A stretch of DNA of 64,000 nt, from assembly GCA_038326775.1 (NCBI GenBank), contig JBBQKJ010000001.1:1-64000 (forward strand), read 5' to 3'. Positions 33,051 to 41,837 of this stretch are shown here, piece by piece. How positions within the stretch are numbered: position 1 is the first letter of the stretch; every line of letters begins with the position of its first letter. The notes under the pieces are model-generated. The model made no database searches. It had not been told where the DNA came from and saw only the letters and a list, made by a program, of their open reading frames with translations. Origin of the DNA: DYIU01 sp038326775. Its GTDB lineage: Bacteria > Actinomycetota > Geothermincolia > Fen-727 > Anoxymicrobiaceae. The translations under genes were made by a program, and so were the position numbers.

Positions 33051-34211
33051 TCAGAGCTTCCTCGCGCCGTCGCCCGGGATCGTCACGACGAATTCGGCGT
33101 CATAGTGGGTCGACTGCCAGTAGAGCCCCGGAACGCGCCTGAGGTACCGCTCGACTGCTTCCTTCTTCATCAGGACCACCACGCACCCGCCCCAGCCGGC
33201 GCCGGTCATGCGCGCCCCATAGACTCCCTGCTGTTCGAGAGACACCTCCTGCAACGCGTCGAGCTCCTGGCAGGAGACCTCGAAGAGGTCGCGAAGGGAC
33301 TCGTGCGAGCGGTTCATCAGGTGCCCCAGGGTGGCCGGGTCGCCCGCCTCCAGGCACCTTGTCGCCTCCTCGACGCGCACGTTTTCGTACACCACGTGCT
33401 CCGCGCGCTTTTCGAGCAGCGGGGAAAGTGAGTAGCGGGCGCGTTCGAATTCGCTGATGCTTATCTGGGTAAGGTTGCGCCTGGGCTCAATCTTTTTGGA
33501 GAGAAGCTCCAGGGCTTCCTCGCACTCGAGCCTCCTGCGGCGGTAATCGGTGTCAATAAGGTTGCGGCGTACCCCGGTGCTGCCCACGACCAGCGCGACA
33601 TCCTGCAGGTTGAAGGGTACCTGGCGGTGCTCGAGCGTCTCGCCGTTGAGGAAGATGGCGTGCCCCTTCCTCGCGTAGGTCACCGAAAACTGGTCCATCA
33701 CACCGCACGGGACGCCCACGAAGTCGGTCTCCGCTTTCAGGCTTACCTTCACCACGTCCTCGCGCTCGAGAGGGCACCCCAGGGTCTTAAGGCCCAGGGC
33801 GGTCACGACCTCGATGGAAGCGGAGGAGGATAACCCCGAATCCAGAGGCAGGTCGCCGAAGTAGAGAGCGTCGAACGGCGGCAGCTCCCTGCAGTATTCC
33901 CTGGCGTAATAGTAGACGCCGCGGACGTAGTCCGCCCAGTCGTCCGCTCGAGAGACATCGGCCGGTAAGATACGGGCATCGAGCTGGACGTTCTCCGAGT
34001 AGAGCCTTGCCGGCGCCAGGTCGGACTTCCTTATCATGAGGTAAGTGCCCTGCTCGATGGCTACCGGGAGGACGTACCCGCCGTTGTAATCGGTATGGTC
34101 CCCGATGAGGTTGACCCTGCCGGGCGCGAAGTAGAGGTCGATCACACCGCCGCGCCCGAACCGTGCCTCGAAGTCGATGAACTTCTGCCCTGTGAGCGAT
34201 TCTTCCAGCAT
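33051..34211 (-). CDS. galK: Galactokinase
   Basis: GHMP kinase forming galactose 1-phosphate. It has GRVNLIGDHTDYNGGYVLP (usual E replaced by D in the GEHTDYN motif), the ATP-binding LDSGLSSSASIEV, GVPCGVMDQF and MTGAGWGGCVVVL. The ATG at 34211 is chosen (MLEESLTGQKF, AGGAG upstream), giving 386 residues; an open frame extends upstream but is not conserved. Middle gene of the Leloir operon. Confidence 0.94.
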   Translation of the reverse strand: MLEESLTGQKFIDFEARFGRGGVIDLYFAPGRVNLIGDHTDYNGGYVLPVAIEQGTYLMIRKSDLAPARLYSENVQLDARILPADVSRADDWADYVRGVYYYAREYCRELPPFDALYFGDLPLDSGLSSSASIEVVTALGLKTLGCPLEREDVVKVSLKAETDFVGVPCGVMDQFSVTYARKGHAIFLNGETLEHRQVPFNLQDVALVVGSTGVRRNLIDTDYRRRRLECEEALELLSKKIEPRRNLTQISISEFERARYSLSPLLEKRAEHVVYENVRVEEATRCLEAGDPATLGHLMNRSHESLRDLFEVSCQELDALQEVSLEQQGVYGARMTGAGWGGCVVVLMKKEAVERYLRRVPGLYWQSTHYDAEFVVTIPGDGARKL

Positions 34212-34365
34212 CCGCGCTCCTATCCGTTGAAACCGGGCCAGGCAATATCCTCGCGCCGAGCTCCGAATGCGCCAGGCAGGCCCGACCCCGGGTTGTTGCA
34301 TCCGGGCCCGGTTCACGATTGTACTTCAGCAGGGGCATAAAAGAAAAACCAGGCCTTGCGCCCGC

Positions 34366-35349
34366 TTACCCCGGCCCGAGCCGAGCAAGCTGTTCGGCCA
34401 CCTTCTCGCGAAGCTCGGCCGCCTTCTCCTCGGGGCGGGTGTCGTTTATGGTCGCCCAGGCGCCCGTCTCGGACGAGGCGTTGAACTTGAGCTTGCCTGG
34501 TCCCCGCATGGGCGGGTAGAACTCCATGTGGAAGTGGTAATGGGGGTAGCTTCTACCGTCGGTCGGGTTCTGGTGCATGCACATCATGTAAGGGAACGGC
34601 AAGCCGAAGAGGCTGTCGTAAGCGCCGGTGACGCACTTGATCGCCCTGGCGAGCCCCAGTTTGACGTCCGGGCTCATATCCGAGAGCGAGCCGGCGTGCC
34701 GCTCGCAGATGATGTAGACCTGGTAAGGGAACTCGGCGAAAGGCGGCACGAACGCCGTGAAATCAGCGCTCTGGTAGACAACACGCGAACCGTCGGCCAA
34801 CTCGTGACGGAGGAGCTCGCACAGAAGGCATCCACCTTTCCGGGAGTAGTGCTCCTCGCAGGAGGCCAGCTCCGCCCTGATCCTGAGCGGGACATAGGGG
34901 TAGGCGTAGATCTGGCCGTGGGGGTGGAGCATGGTGACCCCGACTGCCTCGCCCCGGTTCTCGAAGATAAACACGAAATCGATGCCTTCGACAGAGCCGA
35001 GCTCGCGGTAACGCGCCTCCCAGTGGTCGACAAGCCTGGCGATATGTTCCAACGGGAGCTCCGGCAGGGTCACCTCGTGCTTCGGCGAGTAGAGGGTCAC
35101 CTCGCACTTGCCGAAGGCCGGGCGCACCCCGATAAGCTCGTCGCCCGGTATGTCGGGCTCCGGAGGGTCGAGCGCGAGGGAGGGGAAGTCGTTGTCGTAG
35201 GAGTAGATGTCGTAGTCGTCGGGGACCTTTCCAGAGCCGGGGCAGAACGGGCAGTCGCCAGTCTCCAGGAGCGGACGCGCCTGGCGGTGGGATGATATTA
35301 TGACCCACGTCCTGAGCAGCGGGTTCCACCTCAGCTCAGCCAATTCCAC
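34366..35349 (-). CDS. galT: Galactose-1-phosphate uridylyltransferase
   Basis: Exchanges UDP between UDP-glucose and galactose 1-phosphate. The zinc ligand motif CPFCPGSG lies near residues 33-40. TMLHPHGQIYAYP gives the catalytic HPH near 160. QNPTDGRSYPHYHFHMEFYPP is the second histidine cluster. The length of 327 fits. First gene of galT-galK-galE, with about 150 bases to galK. Confidence 0.93.
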   Translation of the reverse strand: MELAELRWNPLLRTWVIISSHRQARPLLETGDCPFCPGSGKVPDDYDIYSYDNDFPSLALDPPEPDIPGDELIGVRPAFGKCEVTLYSPKHEVTLPELPLEHIARLVDHWEARYRELGSVEGIDFVFIFENRGEAVGVTMLHPHGQIYAYPYVPLRIRAELASCEEHYSRKGGCLLCELLRHELADGSRVVYQSADFTAFVPPFAEFPYQVYIICERHAGSLSDMSPDVKLGLARAIKCVTGAYDSLFGLPFPYMMCMHQNPTDGRSYPHYHFHMEFYPPMRGPGKLKFNASSETGAWATINDTRPEEKAAELREKVAEQLARLGPG

Positions 35350-35456
35350 CTCCTGCCGGAATGATGATCGGCCTCGGGCCTTATTCTATTGGTTCGCGGA
35401 CCATAAGCCAGCAGCTTTGAGGCAACTTCTCGAATCGGTCTGAAGGCCGAACGCTA

Positions 35457-35899
35457 TTCCCAGCGGAAGAGCTTGACGGAGATAAGGAAGCAGATGAGGC
35501 ACATTCCCACCAGCACCAGGATGTCAGGCCATACCATCCAGAGGTCCTTGCCCCTGATCATGACCTCCCTCAAGGCGTGCCCCAGGTAGTAAAGCGGAAG
35601 CATCCTGGCGATTTGGCGAGGAAGGCCGGCAGTATCGCAAGCGGAAAGAACACTCTCGAGAGGAACATCATCGGGAAAGATATCGCGTTCGACGCCATCT
35701 GGGCGGTCTTGAGGGACCTGGTGAGAGAAGCTATCAGGAAGCCGAGCGAGAGAAACGCCGCGGCGCCGAATATCTCCCTGTCCTCGACCTCGAAGGAGAT
35801 GTCGTCCACGGCCTTCACTTCGCCGTAGCTTTTCTTGAGGCTCTTGATGGTGATCGCGGGCAATCTGTTTCCTTGTGTCCGACAGGCGCTTTCGTTCAT
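35457..35899 (-). pseudogene. ABC transporter scar: ATPase start fused to permease end, frameshifted
   Basis: Reading from 35899, the first 48 or so residues are an ABC ATPase N-terminus (ITIKSLKKSYGEVKAVDDI, then SFEVEDREIFG). The sequence then jumps, just before Walker A would occur, into an ABC-2 type permease (FLIASLTRSLKTAQMASNAI, SFPMMFLSRVFFPLAILPAF). A single-base shift near 35610 moves the rest to another frame (IARMLPLYYLGHALREVMIR ... ISVKLFRW), the usual permease C-terminus. So one deletion fused two adjacent genes of an export operon, and a frameshift followed. A functional product is very unlikely. Confidence 0.8.
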
Positions 35900-36169
35900 G
35901 CAGTAGAGTAAGCGGGCGGCGTGAGAATATCAAACGGGGCAGGCCCCGGGCCACCGCGCCGGAGCGGCCCCGAGAGTCAAGGCGGTTGTCGGGAAGGGGC
36001 CTTGAGCGCTCCGGACCTTGTCGGCCGGGGCAGGGACGGCTCACTCCACCTGAGCGCCTCCCGCACCGCGCCCCGACAGCCGGTCAATATGTTAACCTTG
36101 CCCGATTCCTTGAAGCGGGCTGATACTGTAAAATAACTTGGTCGGATAACAACCGGAGGGGGGACCAGG
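35900..36169. other. Gap between the ABC scar and the AOR gene
   Basis: No gene is seen. The stretch 35940-36060 is very GC-rich and contains partial inverted repeats such as GGAGCGGCCCC with GGGGCC...GCGCTCC. Near 36130 the sequence turns AT-richer (CTGTAAAATAAC), which may be the promoter of the downstream oxidoreductase gene, but no clear -35/-10 pair is visible. Confidence 0.3.
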
Positions 36170-38224
36170 TTGAACGGTTACTATGGGAAGATACTCAAGG
36201 TCGATCTCACAGAGGGAACCACCGAGGTCATGGAGCTGGAACCCGAACTTTACCGGAAGTTCCTTGGGGGAAGCGGCCTGGCGGCCAAGCTGATGTTCGA
36301 CATGGGCGCTTATGACGCCGACCCCCTGGGGCCGGACAACCCGCTCATGATAATGCACGGGCCGCTCGCCGGCACGACCCTGCCCGGCTGCTCCCGCCTC
36401 GAGGTCTGCGCGCGCTCGCCGCTGACCGGCATCTGGGGCGAGTCGAGCATGGGCGGCCAGGTTTCCCCGCAGTTCCGCGCCTCGGGCTACGACGGAGTCA
36501 TCATCACCGGCGCCTCCGAGAAGCCGGTCTATCTCTACGTGTCAGACGAGGAGGTGGAGATAAGGGACGCTTCCCACCTCTGGGGCAAGGACGCCTTCGA
36601 GACTGAAGATCTCCTCAAGGCAGAGACCGACAAGCGCGCCCGGGTGATGTCGATCGGCCAGGGCGGTGAAAACATGGTCAAGTACGCCGCCATCGTCAAC
36701 GACAAGGGGAGCCTCGCCGGGCGCACCGGCATGGGCGCGGTAATGGGCTCCAAGAAGCTGAAGGCGGTCGTCTTCCGCGGAAAGGCCAAGACGCCGATCG
36801 CGGACGAATCCGCCTACAAGGCCGTTCGCGAGCGGTGCATCATGGAGATAAAGACCAGCATCACCGCCGACGGCCTGCACGCCTTCGGCTCGAACGTGCA
36901 CATGGAGATGGGTATGGCCATCTCCGACGTGCCGGTCAAGAACTGGCGCGAGGCGCAGTGGGAGCAGGGCATGGACGCGCTTTCCGGGGTTACCGTGGCG
37001 GAGAAGATTATGACCAAGACGCACGCCTGCTTCGGCTGCCCCGTGGCCTGCAAGCGCGTGGTCAAGATAGACGCCGGCCCCTACGCCATGGAGGAGGGCC
37101 CCGGCCTCGAATACGAAGGCGCCGCCGCGCTGGGCACGCTCCAGCGATGCGACAACCTGGAGGCTGTCTCCAAGGCCAACGAGCTTACCGACCGTTACGG
37201 CATCGACTGTATCTCCACCGGGAGCACCATCGCCTACGCCACCGAGGCGTTTCAGGCAGGGCTCATCACCAAAGAGGACACGGGAGGCCTCGAGCTCAAG
37301 TGGAACGATCCCGGGCAACTCGTCAAGCTCGTCGGTATGATAGCCAAGCGCGAGGGCTTCGGCGACCAGCTGGCGGAGGGCTCGAGGGCGCTTTCGGAGA
37401 AGTACGGCGGCAAGGAATTCGCGATTCACGTCAAGGGGCTCGAGGCCCCCATGCACGACCCGCGCGCCCTGTGGTCGATGGCGCTGACGTACGGCACCGG
37501 CATACGCGGCGCATGCCACGTTAACGACGACAACCTGATGGCCGAGCTCGGCAACGTCAGCTTCAAGGCCGTCGGGGTAAAAGGCACGAAGCCACAGAGG
37601 CGCGAGGGCAAGGCGGCCCAGACGATCGCGGCCCAGGCCTGGGGCCAGCTCGCGGGCTCGGCTGTGATATGCCTGTACGCATGGTGGTCGATGGACGGTA
37701 TCGAGATATTCCGCGACATGGTCAACGCCGTCACCGGGGCGGGCTACACCGTGGAAGAGCTGATGGAGGTCGGAAACCGCATCTGGTACACCAAGAGGGC
37801 CATCGGCAACCTCTGCGGGGCACGCAGGGCGGATGACATGCTGCCCGAGCGCATCCTGGTCCCGCACCTCGAGGGATACACGTCCAACCTCGCCAAGGTC
37901 CTGAACCCGATGCTGAGCATGACCACCCGCTTCAAGATACGCAACCAGAGAATCGCGGACATGAACAAGAGCGCAACTCGCAAGCTCCTGCTGCCCAACC
38001 TGTTCATCGTGATTACGACGTTGGGCAAGCTGCTTCCCTGGATAGGAGGGACCGACTTGAAGAAAGCCGACGTAAAGGAGTTGAAGAGCAGGTTCGTCGA
38101 TTACGACTATATGCTCGAGGACTACTACCGCCTCCGTGGGCTGGACGAGAAGGGGTTCCCGCGGCGCGAGCGCCTGGAGAGGCTCGGCCTCTCCGACGTG
38201 GCCGACGCGCTGGACAAGCTATAG
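36170..38224 (+). CDS. Aldehyde:ferredoxin oxidoreductase family protein
   Basis: Tungsten or molybdenum bis-pterin enzyme oxidising aldehydes (or reducing acids) with ferredoxin. The N-terminus MNGYYGKILKVDLTEGT and FLGGSGLAAKLM are typical. The 4Fe-4S ligands are Cys287, Cys290, Cys294 (ACFGCPVACKR) and Cys549 (NLCGARRADDMLPER). Length is 684 against about 605-620: about 75 residues (568-643) are inserted before the terminal DYDYMLEDYYRLRGLDEKGFP, including a hydrophobic piece LLLPNLFIVITTLGKLLPWI. The TTG start follows GGAGGGGGG. It stands alone, with no small Fe-S partner next to it. Confidence 0.88.
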   Translation: MNGYYGKILKVDLTEGTTEVMELEPELYRKFLGGSGLAAKLMFDMGAYDADPLGPDNPLMIMHGPLAGTTLPGCSRLEVCARSPLTGIWGESSMGGQVSPQFRASGYDGVIITGASEKPVYLYVSDEEVEIRDASHLWGKDAFETEDLLKAETDKRARVMSIGQGGENMVKYAAIVNDKGSLAGRTGMGAVMGSKKLKAVVFRGKAKTPIADESAYKAVRERCIMEIKTSITADGLHAFGSNVHMEMGMAISDVPVKNWREAQWEQGMDALSGVTVAEKIMTKTHACFGCPVACKRVVKIDAGPYAMEEGPGLEYEGAAALGTLQRCDNLEAVSKANELTDRYGIDCISTGSTIAYATEAFQAGLITKEDTGGLELKWNDPGQLVKLVGMIAKREGFGDQLAEGSRALSEKYGGKEFAIHVKGLEAPMHDPRALWSMALTYGTGIRGACHVNDDNLMAELGNVSFKAVGVKGTKPQRREGKAAQTIAAQAWGQLAGSAVICLYAWWSMDGIEIFRDMVNAVTGAGYTVEELMEVGNRIWYTKRAIGNLCGARRADDMLPERILVPHLEGYTSNLAKVLNPMLSMTTRFKIRNQRIADMNKSATRKLLLPNLFIVITTLGKLLPWIGGTDLKKADVKELKSRFVDYDYMLEDYYRLRGLDEKGFPRRERLERLGLSDVADALDKL

Positions 38225-38326
38225 GGTGCGCCAGCCCGCCGAGCGCGGGCGCCTCGAGGTTTGTGATGGAGCAGCCCGGCCTCGGCCATCGAGGTTCCGG
38301 GCTGTTTCCTACAAGGGGGTTTGAAG

Positions 38327-38980
38327 ATGCGGTGTGATAAATGCGGGGCCGACAACCTTGAAGCGAGCGCTTTCTGCGGAGAATGCGCTGCTCCGCTCGG
38401 AGAGGGGCTTCCCTCACCTGGAGAGGCTGCCGAAGACGTCAAGGAAAGCAAAGACGACGAGGCCGCGGCCGCCGGGGCGGCTCGGCCAACGGCCGTCGCC
38501 CGCGCCCTTTCGACTGCCTGGATGCGCCGCGGTCCCGTTCTCATGTCCCTGGCAATCGTGCTCATGATGGCGATGGTATTCGCGCCATGGGCGTTTATCC
38601 GGGTGGAGGTGCTGGGGTTGTCGCTGGTCTCCCGCAGCTTTACCGGCTGGGATATCATCGTGGCTCGGGTGCTGTTCTTCCTGCTCATAATCCCACTGCT
38701 GATATCGCTGATGATGGTCGCCGGCATCGGCACCCGGCGCAGGGTGCTCGAGACGCATCTCATCACGTTCTTCCTGGGCTTCATGTTCCTCGTGTGGGGG
38801 ACGGCGTTTGGATTGAGCCAGGTCTTGAAGTCGGTCGTGAAGAATCTCAAGGTCGTCCAGGTGATCCCCGCCGGCGCCCAGGTCGCCACCCTTATTTTCC
38901 TGCTGTTCCTGGTGCTGGGCATTATCCTCACGTCCTACGACCGCGGGCGTCAGCTCCTTATCATGGGGCAGGGAGGTTGA
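38327..38980 (+). CDS. Zinc-ribbon membrane protein, four segments
   Basis: 217-residue protein of unknown role. A zinc ribbon CDKCGADNLEASAFCGEC opens it, then a charged linker rich in Glu, Asp and Ala. About four hydrophobic segments follow (near 72-93, 110-135, 145-165 and 185-205). ATG 38327 is placed seven bases after AAGGGGG; TTG 38321 is possible. It lies three bases before another zinc-ribbon membrane protein and probably works with it. Confidence 0.65.
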   Translation: MRCDKCGADNLEASAFCGECAAPLGEGLPSPGEAAEDVKESKDDEAAAAGAARPTAVARALSTAWMRRGPVLMSLAIVLMMAMVFAPWAFIRVEVLGLSLVSRSFTGWDIIVARVLFFLLIIPLLISLMMVAGIGTRRRVLETHLITFFLGFMFLVWGTAFGLSQVLKSVVKNLKVVQVIPAGAQVATLIFLLFLVLGIILTSYDRGRQLLIMGQGG

Positions 38981-38982
38981 GC

Positions 38983-40650
38983 GTGGGCGCGGCCGGCGAG
39001 GGCAACGACGAGCAAAAGGAGCTGGATATGAGCCCGGAGGAGACATCACAGGCCCGGACCTGCCCTGACTGCGGCGCGCAGGTGGAGGCGGGGGCGAGTT
39101 TCTGCACGAAGTGCGCGGCGCCCCTGGGCGCGAAGACGGACAGGAAGGCCGCGAAAAGAGCGAAAAAGAAAGCCTACAAGGCGGCGAAGAAGAGTACGCG
39201 CGGAGAGCCGAAGCGGATTGAGCCATGGGCTGTCCGGGCCGGAGAGGCCGTCGCGAAGGTTCCCGGGTGGGTAAAGGTGTGGGTGCCGATCGCTGTGGTT
39301 CTGATCATCGCCGTCGTGGTGGCGCTGTCGATAGTCGCCGCCGGGCACACACCGCAGGCTGCTATAGAGCGTTACCTTGGGCGGCTCAAGAACAACCAGT
39401 ACAACAACGCCTACCGGATGCTTTCCCGCAAGGGCGGTAAGTTCGGCACGCTGGATTACTTCATCAACTGGCAGGAGCTGCAGGGTGAAAAGCTCGGGAG
39501 GCTCGAGGAATTCAGCGTGAGGAAGAGGGAGTTCAAGAACAGACTGTTCGGCAGGTACACCGAGCCGGACCCCTCCGAGGGCGCCGCGTACGTGGCGACC
39601 CTCCAGTACAAGGAGAAGACCTACGACGTCAACCTCTTCGCGGTCGACAACGGCGGCTCCTGGCCGGTGAAGAGCTACCTGGTCAGGCTCACGGAAGGCC
39701 CGACCCGGGCGATCGTCGCGCCCCTGGGAGCGGAGATACTGGTGGACGGAGTGCTCGCGGGCAAGGCGGTCGAGGACCAGGACCTGAAGGACGCGCTGTC
39801 CCTGAAATATTTCCCTAAGACTTTCGACGACGCGGTCGACTATGTCCGCAACCTGCTGCGGACCTTCGAGAACTCTGTCGTCGACGTCAAGGCGCTTCTC
39901 GGAAACCTCGACATGGTGTCCGAGGACGTCCAGAACAGTTTCGAGCGCCTCAACACCGGGGGGGTCTCCTGGCAGCAGATGGTGGATGCCTGGGATCAGC
40001 TGGTCTCGCAGAGCAAGAGCTTCACGGGCGACATCGTGCGGACCGTTGTGCACGTCTACTGGATATTCGGGGGTGGTGACGACGACACGGTGAGGGCTCG
40101 CTACACACGCGTGGAGAGCGGGTTGGACCTGAGCAACCTTCCCGAGGGCTGGCACGAGATAGAGGCGAGATTGCCGGGGCTCGAGCCGGAGAAAAAGGAG
40201 TTTTTCGCGCCGGAGACGGTCAGCCTGTCGCTCGACACCGGCCCTGCCACCGAAAACGATCTCAAGAGCGCGCTCCAGGGCTACTTCGTCGCGCGGAGCG
40301 ACGCCTACTTCAGCCTCAACCCGTTGCAGCTCCCCACGGTGGCCGGCGGGACCGTGCTCGAGAACGACCTGGCCTACGTTGCCGACCTGGCGACCCGGGG
40401 ACTGCACCAGGCATCCGACCTCAAGAGCCTGAAGTACAAGAGCTTCAAGGTGCTGGCGGCGAACGTGGCGATCGTCGAGACCGAGGAGACCTGGAGCTAC
40501 ATCATTTTCCAGGGCCAGGCCCCCGTCAGCACGGCAAACAACCAGAAGAACAAGGTGACCTACACGTTTCAGCGAGACGAGCTCCCGGCAGAAGGCATCG
40601 GCCGAACCCAATACGGCCCGTGGAAGCTCACCGAGTCCAAGGTCAAATAA
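38983..40650 (+). CDS. Zinc-ribbon, single-span protein of the TcaA type
   Basis: 555 residues. A zinc ribbon CPDCGAQVEAGASFCTKC lies near 27-44, then a Lys/Arg/Ala-rich linker, one membrane span near 97-118 (VWVPIAVVLIIAVVVALSIV), and a long extracytoplasmic part. The latter has a PEGA-like segment (APLGAEILVDGVLAGKAVED) and a C-terminal NTF2-like domain near 430-555. This order resembles TcaA/YvbJ envelope-stress proteins of Firmicutes. Start GTG 38983 has GGGAGG upstream; earlier sequence in this frame overlaps the preceding gene and is not coding. The stop is followed at once by a GGGGTCAGGTC repeat. Confidence 0.65.
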   Translation: MGAAGEGNDEQKELDMSPEETSQARTCPDCGAQVEAGASFCTKCAAPLGAKTDRKAAKRAKKKAYKAAKKSTRGEPKRIEPWAVRAGEAVAKVPGWVKVWVPIAVVLIIAVVVALSIVAAGHTPQAAIERYLGRLKNNQYNNAYRMLSRKGGKFGTLDYFINWQELQGEKLGRLEEFSVRKREFKNRLFGRYTEPDPSEGAAYVATLQYKEKTYDVNLFAVDNGGSWPVKSYLVRLTEGPTRAIVAPLGAEILVDGVLAGKAVEDQDLKDALSLKYFPKTFDDAVDYVRNLLRTFENSVVDVKALLGNLDMVSEDVQNSFERLNTGGVSWQQMVDAWDQLVSQSKSFTGDIVRTVVHVYWIFGGGDDDTVRARYTRVESGLDLSNLPEGWHEIEARLPGLEPEKKEFFAPETVSLSLDTGPATENDLKSALQGYFVARSDAYFSLNPLQLPTVAGGTVLENDLAYVADLATRGLHQASDLKSLKYKSFKVLAANVAIVETEETWSYIIFQGQAPVSTANNQKNKVTYTFQRDELPAEGIGRTQYGPWKLTESKVK

Positions 40651-40673
40651 CGCAACATCGGGGTCAGGTCAGA
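40651..40673 (+). repeat. Single GGGGTCAGGTC repeat copy after a stop codon
   Basis: CGCAACATCGGGGTCAGGTC starts at the base after the TAA of the preceding gene and matches the left GDPD repeat over about 20 bases. No inverted mate was found before the tRNA-Pro gene. Confidence 0.7.
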
Positions 40674-40731
40674 TATGTGCGTTCGCGGGGCTGTTTGAAA
40701 CGGGGCCTCCGACCTGTTAACTTCATCATGT

Positions 40732-40809
40732 CGGGGTGTAGCGCAGCCAGGTTAGCGCGCGTGCTTTGGGAGCACGAGGCCGCCGGTTCGAATCCGGCCA
40801 CCCCGACCA
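40732..40809 (+). tRNA. tRNA-Pro (anticodon TGG)
   Basis: Acceptor CGGGGTG pairs with CACCCCG. The D-arm lies in TAGCGCAGCCAGGTTAGCGCG, anticodon loop TTTGGGA lies between CGTGC and GCACG, and the T-arm is GCCGGTTCGAATCCGGC. Discriminator A and encoded CCA close it. Confidence 0.95.
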
Positions 40810-41075
40810 GCACACTTCCCGCTCGAAAGCGGCCGTGAATGAACTTGCTCCAGGGAGCTTCCGGCACCCCCACCGGTTATCTTTGAAACAGCATGAGCAA
40901 AGCCAGTGGACCCCATTCAAAGAAGTTGAAATCAAGGAATCTATCTTATCGTCCGAATACTGAAGCGATCACATGACGTGGTCAATGCCTTAGAATACTA
41001 TCAATCGAGAACGGGTCTTCGGCGGCACGGCCGCGGAGCAGCCGGGTACGGCGAGAAGCGCAAGAGGTGTGGCAC

Positions 41076-41837
41076 ATGGAGATGAACAACATGCTCTTTT
41101 ACGAGGCGGTGCGCGCTTTCGCGGGGCCGCTGTTCGATTTCCATTTCCGTTTCGGTTCCGAGGGCACGGAGAACATCCCCGAGTCCGGCCCGGCACTCCT
41201 GGTCTGCAACCACCGCTCTCTGCTCGACCCGGTGGTCGTCGCCTACTCCGTGGACCGCTTCATCAACTTCGCCGAGGCCACCTACGGGTTCAAGATACCA
41301 GTCGTCAAGCAGCTCTCCTTGCTGGCCGGCGCGTTCCCGCTCTCTATCTACGGCGGCGATGAGAGCGACAGGAACATCTCAAAGGCCAGCCAGCTGCTGG
41401 CGAATGGAGAGCTGGTCGGCATCTTCCCGGAGGGCGTCCAGTCGTTTTTCAACCCCAACAGGGTGACCAAGATCGCCAGCTTCAAGACCGGGTTCGCGAA
41501 GCTCGCGCTCGAGAACAGGGTTCCCATCATTCCCATCGCGGTGGTGCCGAAAGAGGAGAAAGAGCTCCCGAAGATACCAGGCTTCCTGGTCAACGCCTAC
41601 GTCAAGGTGCCCGGCGCGAAGGACGGCCTGAGGCTCATCACTTACCACGGGGTCACCTGCCGCATAGGGCGCCCCATCGACCTCGGCCCTTTCTTCGATG
41701 AACCGCTCACCAAGGCGCTCATCGACCGCATCGCGGGACGGACAAGGCGCATCGTCATCAAACTCTATGACGGTGAAGAGCTTGATAAGTATTTAACCGG
41801 CGAGACGCCCTTCGGCTTCGAGGACGAGGCGGTGTGA
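41076..41837 (+). CDS. 1-acyl-sn-glycerol-3-phosphate acyltransferase-like (PlsC family)
   Basis: Acyltransferase of about 253 residues acting at the membrane on a phospholipid precursor. The catalytic block is LLVCNHRSLLDPVVVAY (NHxxxD-like), with later GIFPEGVQSFFNP for substrate binding and IPIIPIAVVP. The ATG at 41076 follows GAGGTG; a GTG nine bases upstream is possible. The stop overlaps the next start (TGATG), linking it with the lipase-like gene. True substrate unknown. The 250-base gap before it holds no recognised gene. Confidence 0.8.
   Translation: MEMNNMLFYEAVRAFAGPLFDFHFRFGSEGTENIPESGPALLVCNHRSLLDPVVVAYSVDRFINFAEATYGFKIPVVKQLSLLAGAFPLSIYGGDESDRNISKASQLLANGELVGIFPEGVQSFFNPNRVTKIASFKTGFAKLALENRVPIIPIAVVPKEEKELPKIPGFLVNAYVKVPGAKDGLRLITYHGVTCRIGRPIDLGPFFDEPLTKALIDRIAGRTRRIVIKLYDGEELDKYLTGETPFGFEDEAV

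Noticed and set aside
38383..38982. Extended N-terminus of the TcaA-like protein
   Set aside because: This part is out of frame with, and overlaps, the first zinc-ribbon gene; a GTG with GGGAGG at 38983 is the better start.
40664..40935. Small minus-strand frames over tRNA-Pro
   Set aside because: Antisense to the tRNA; not a protein.
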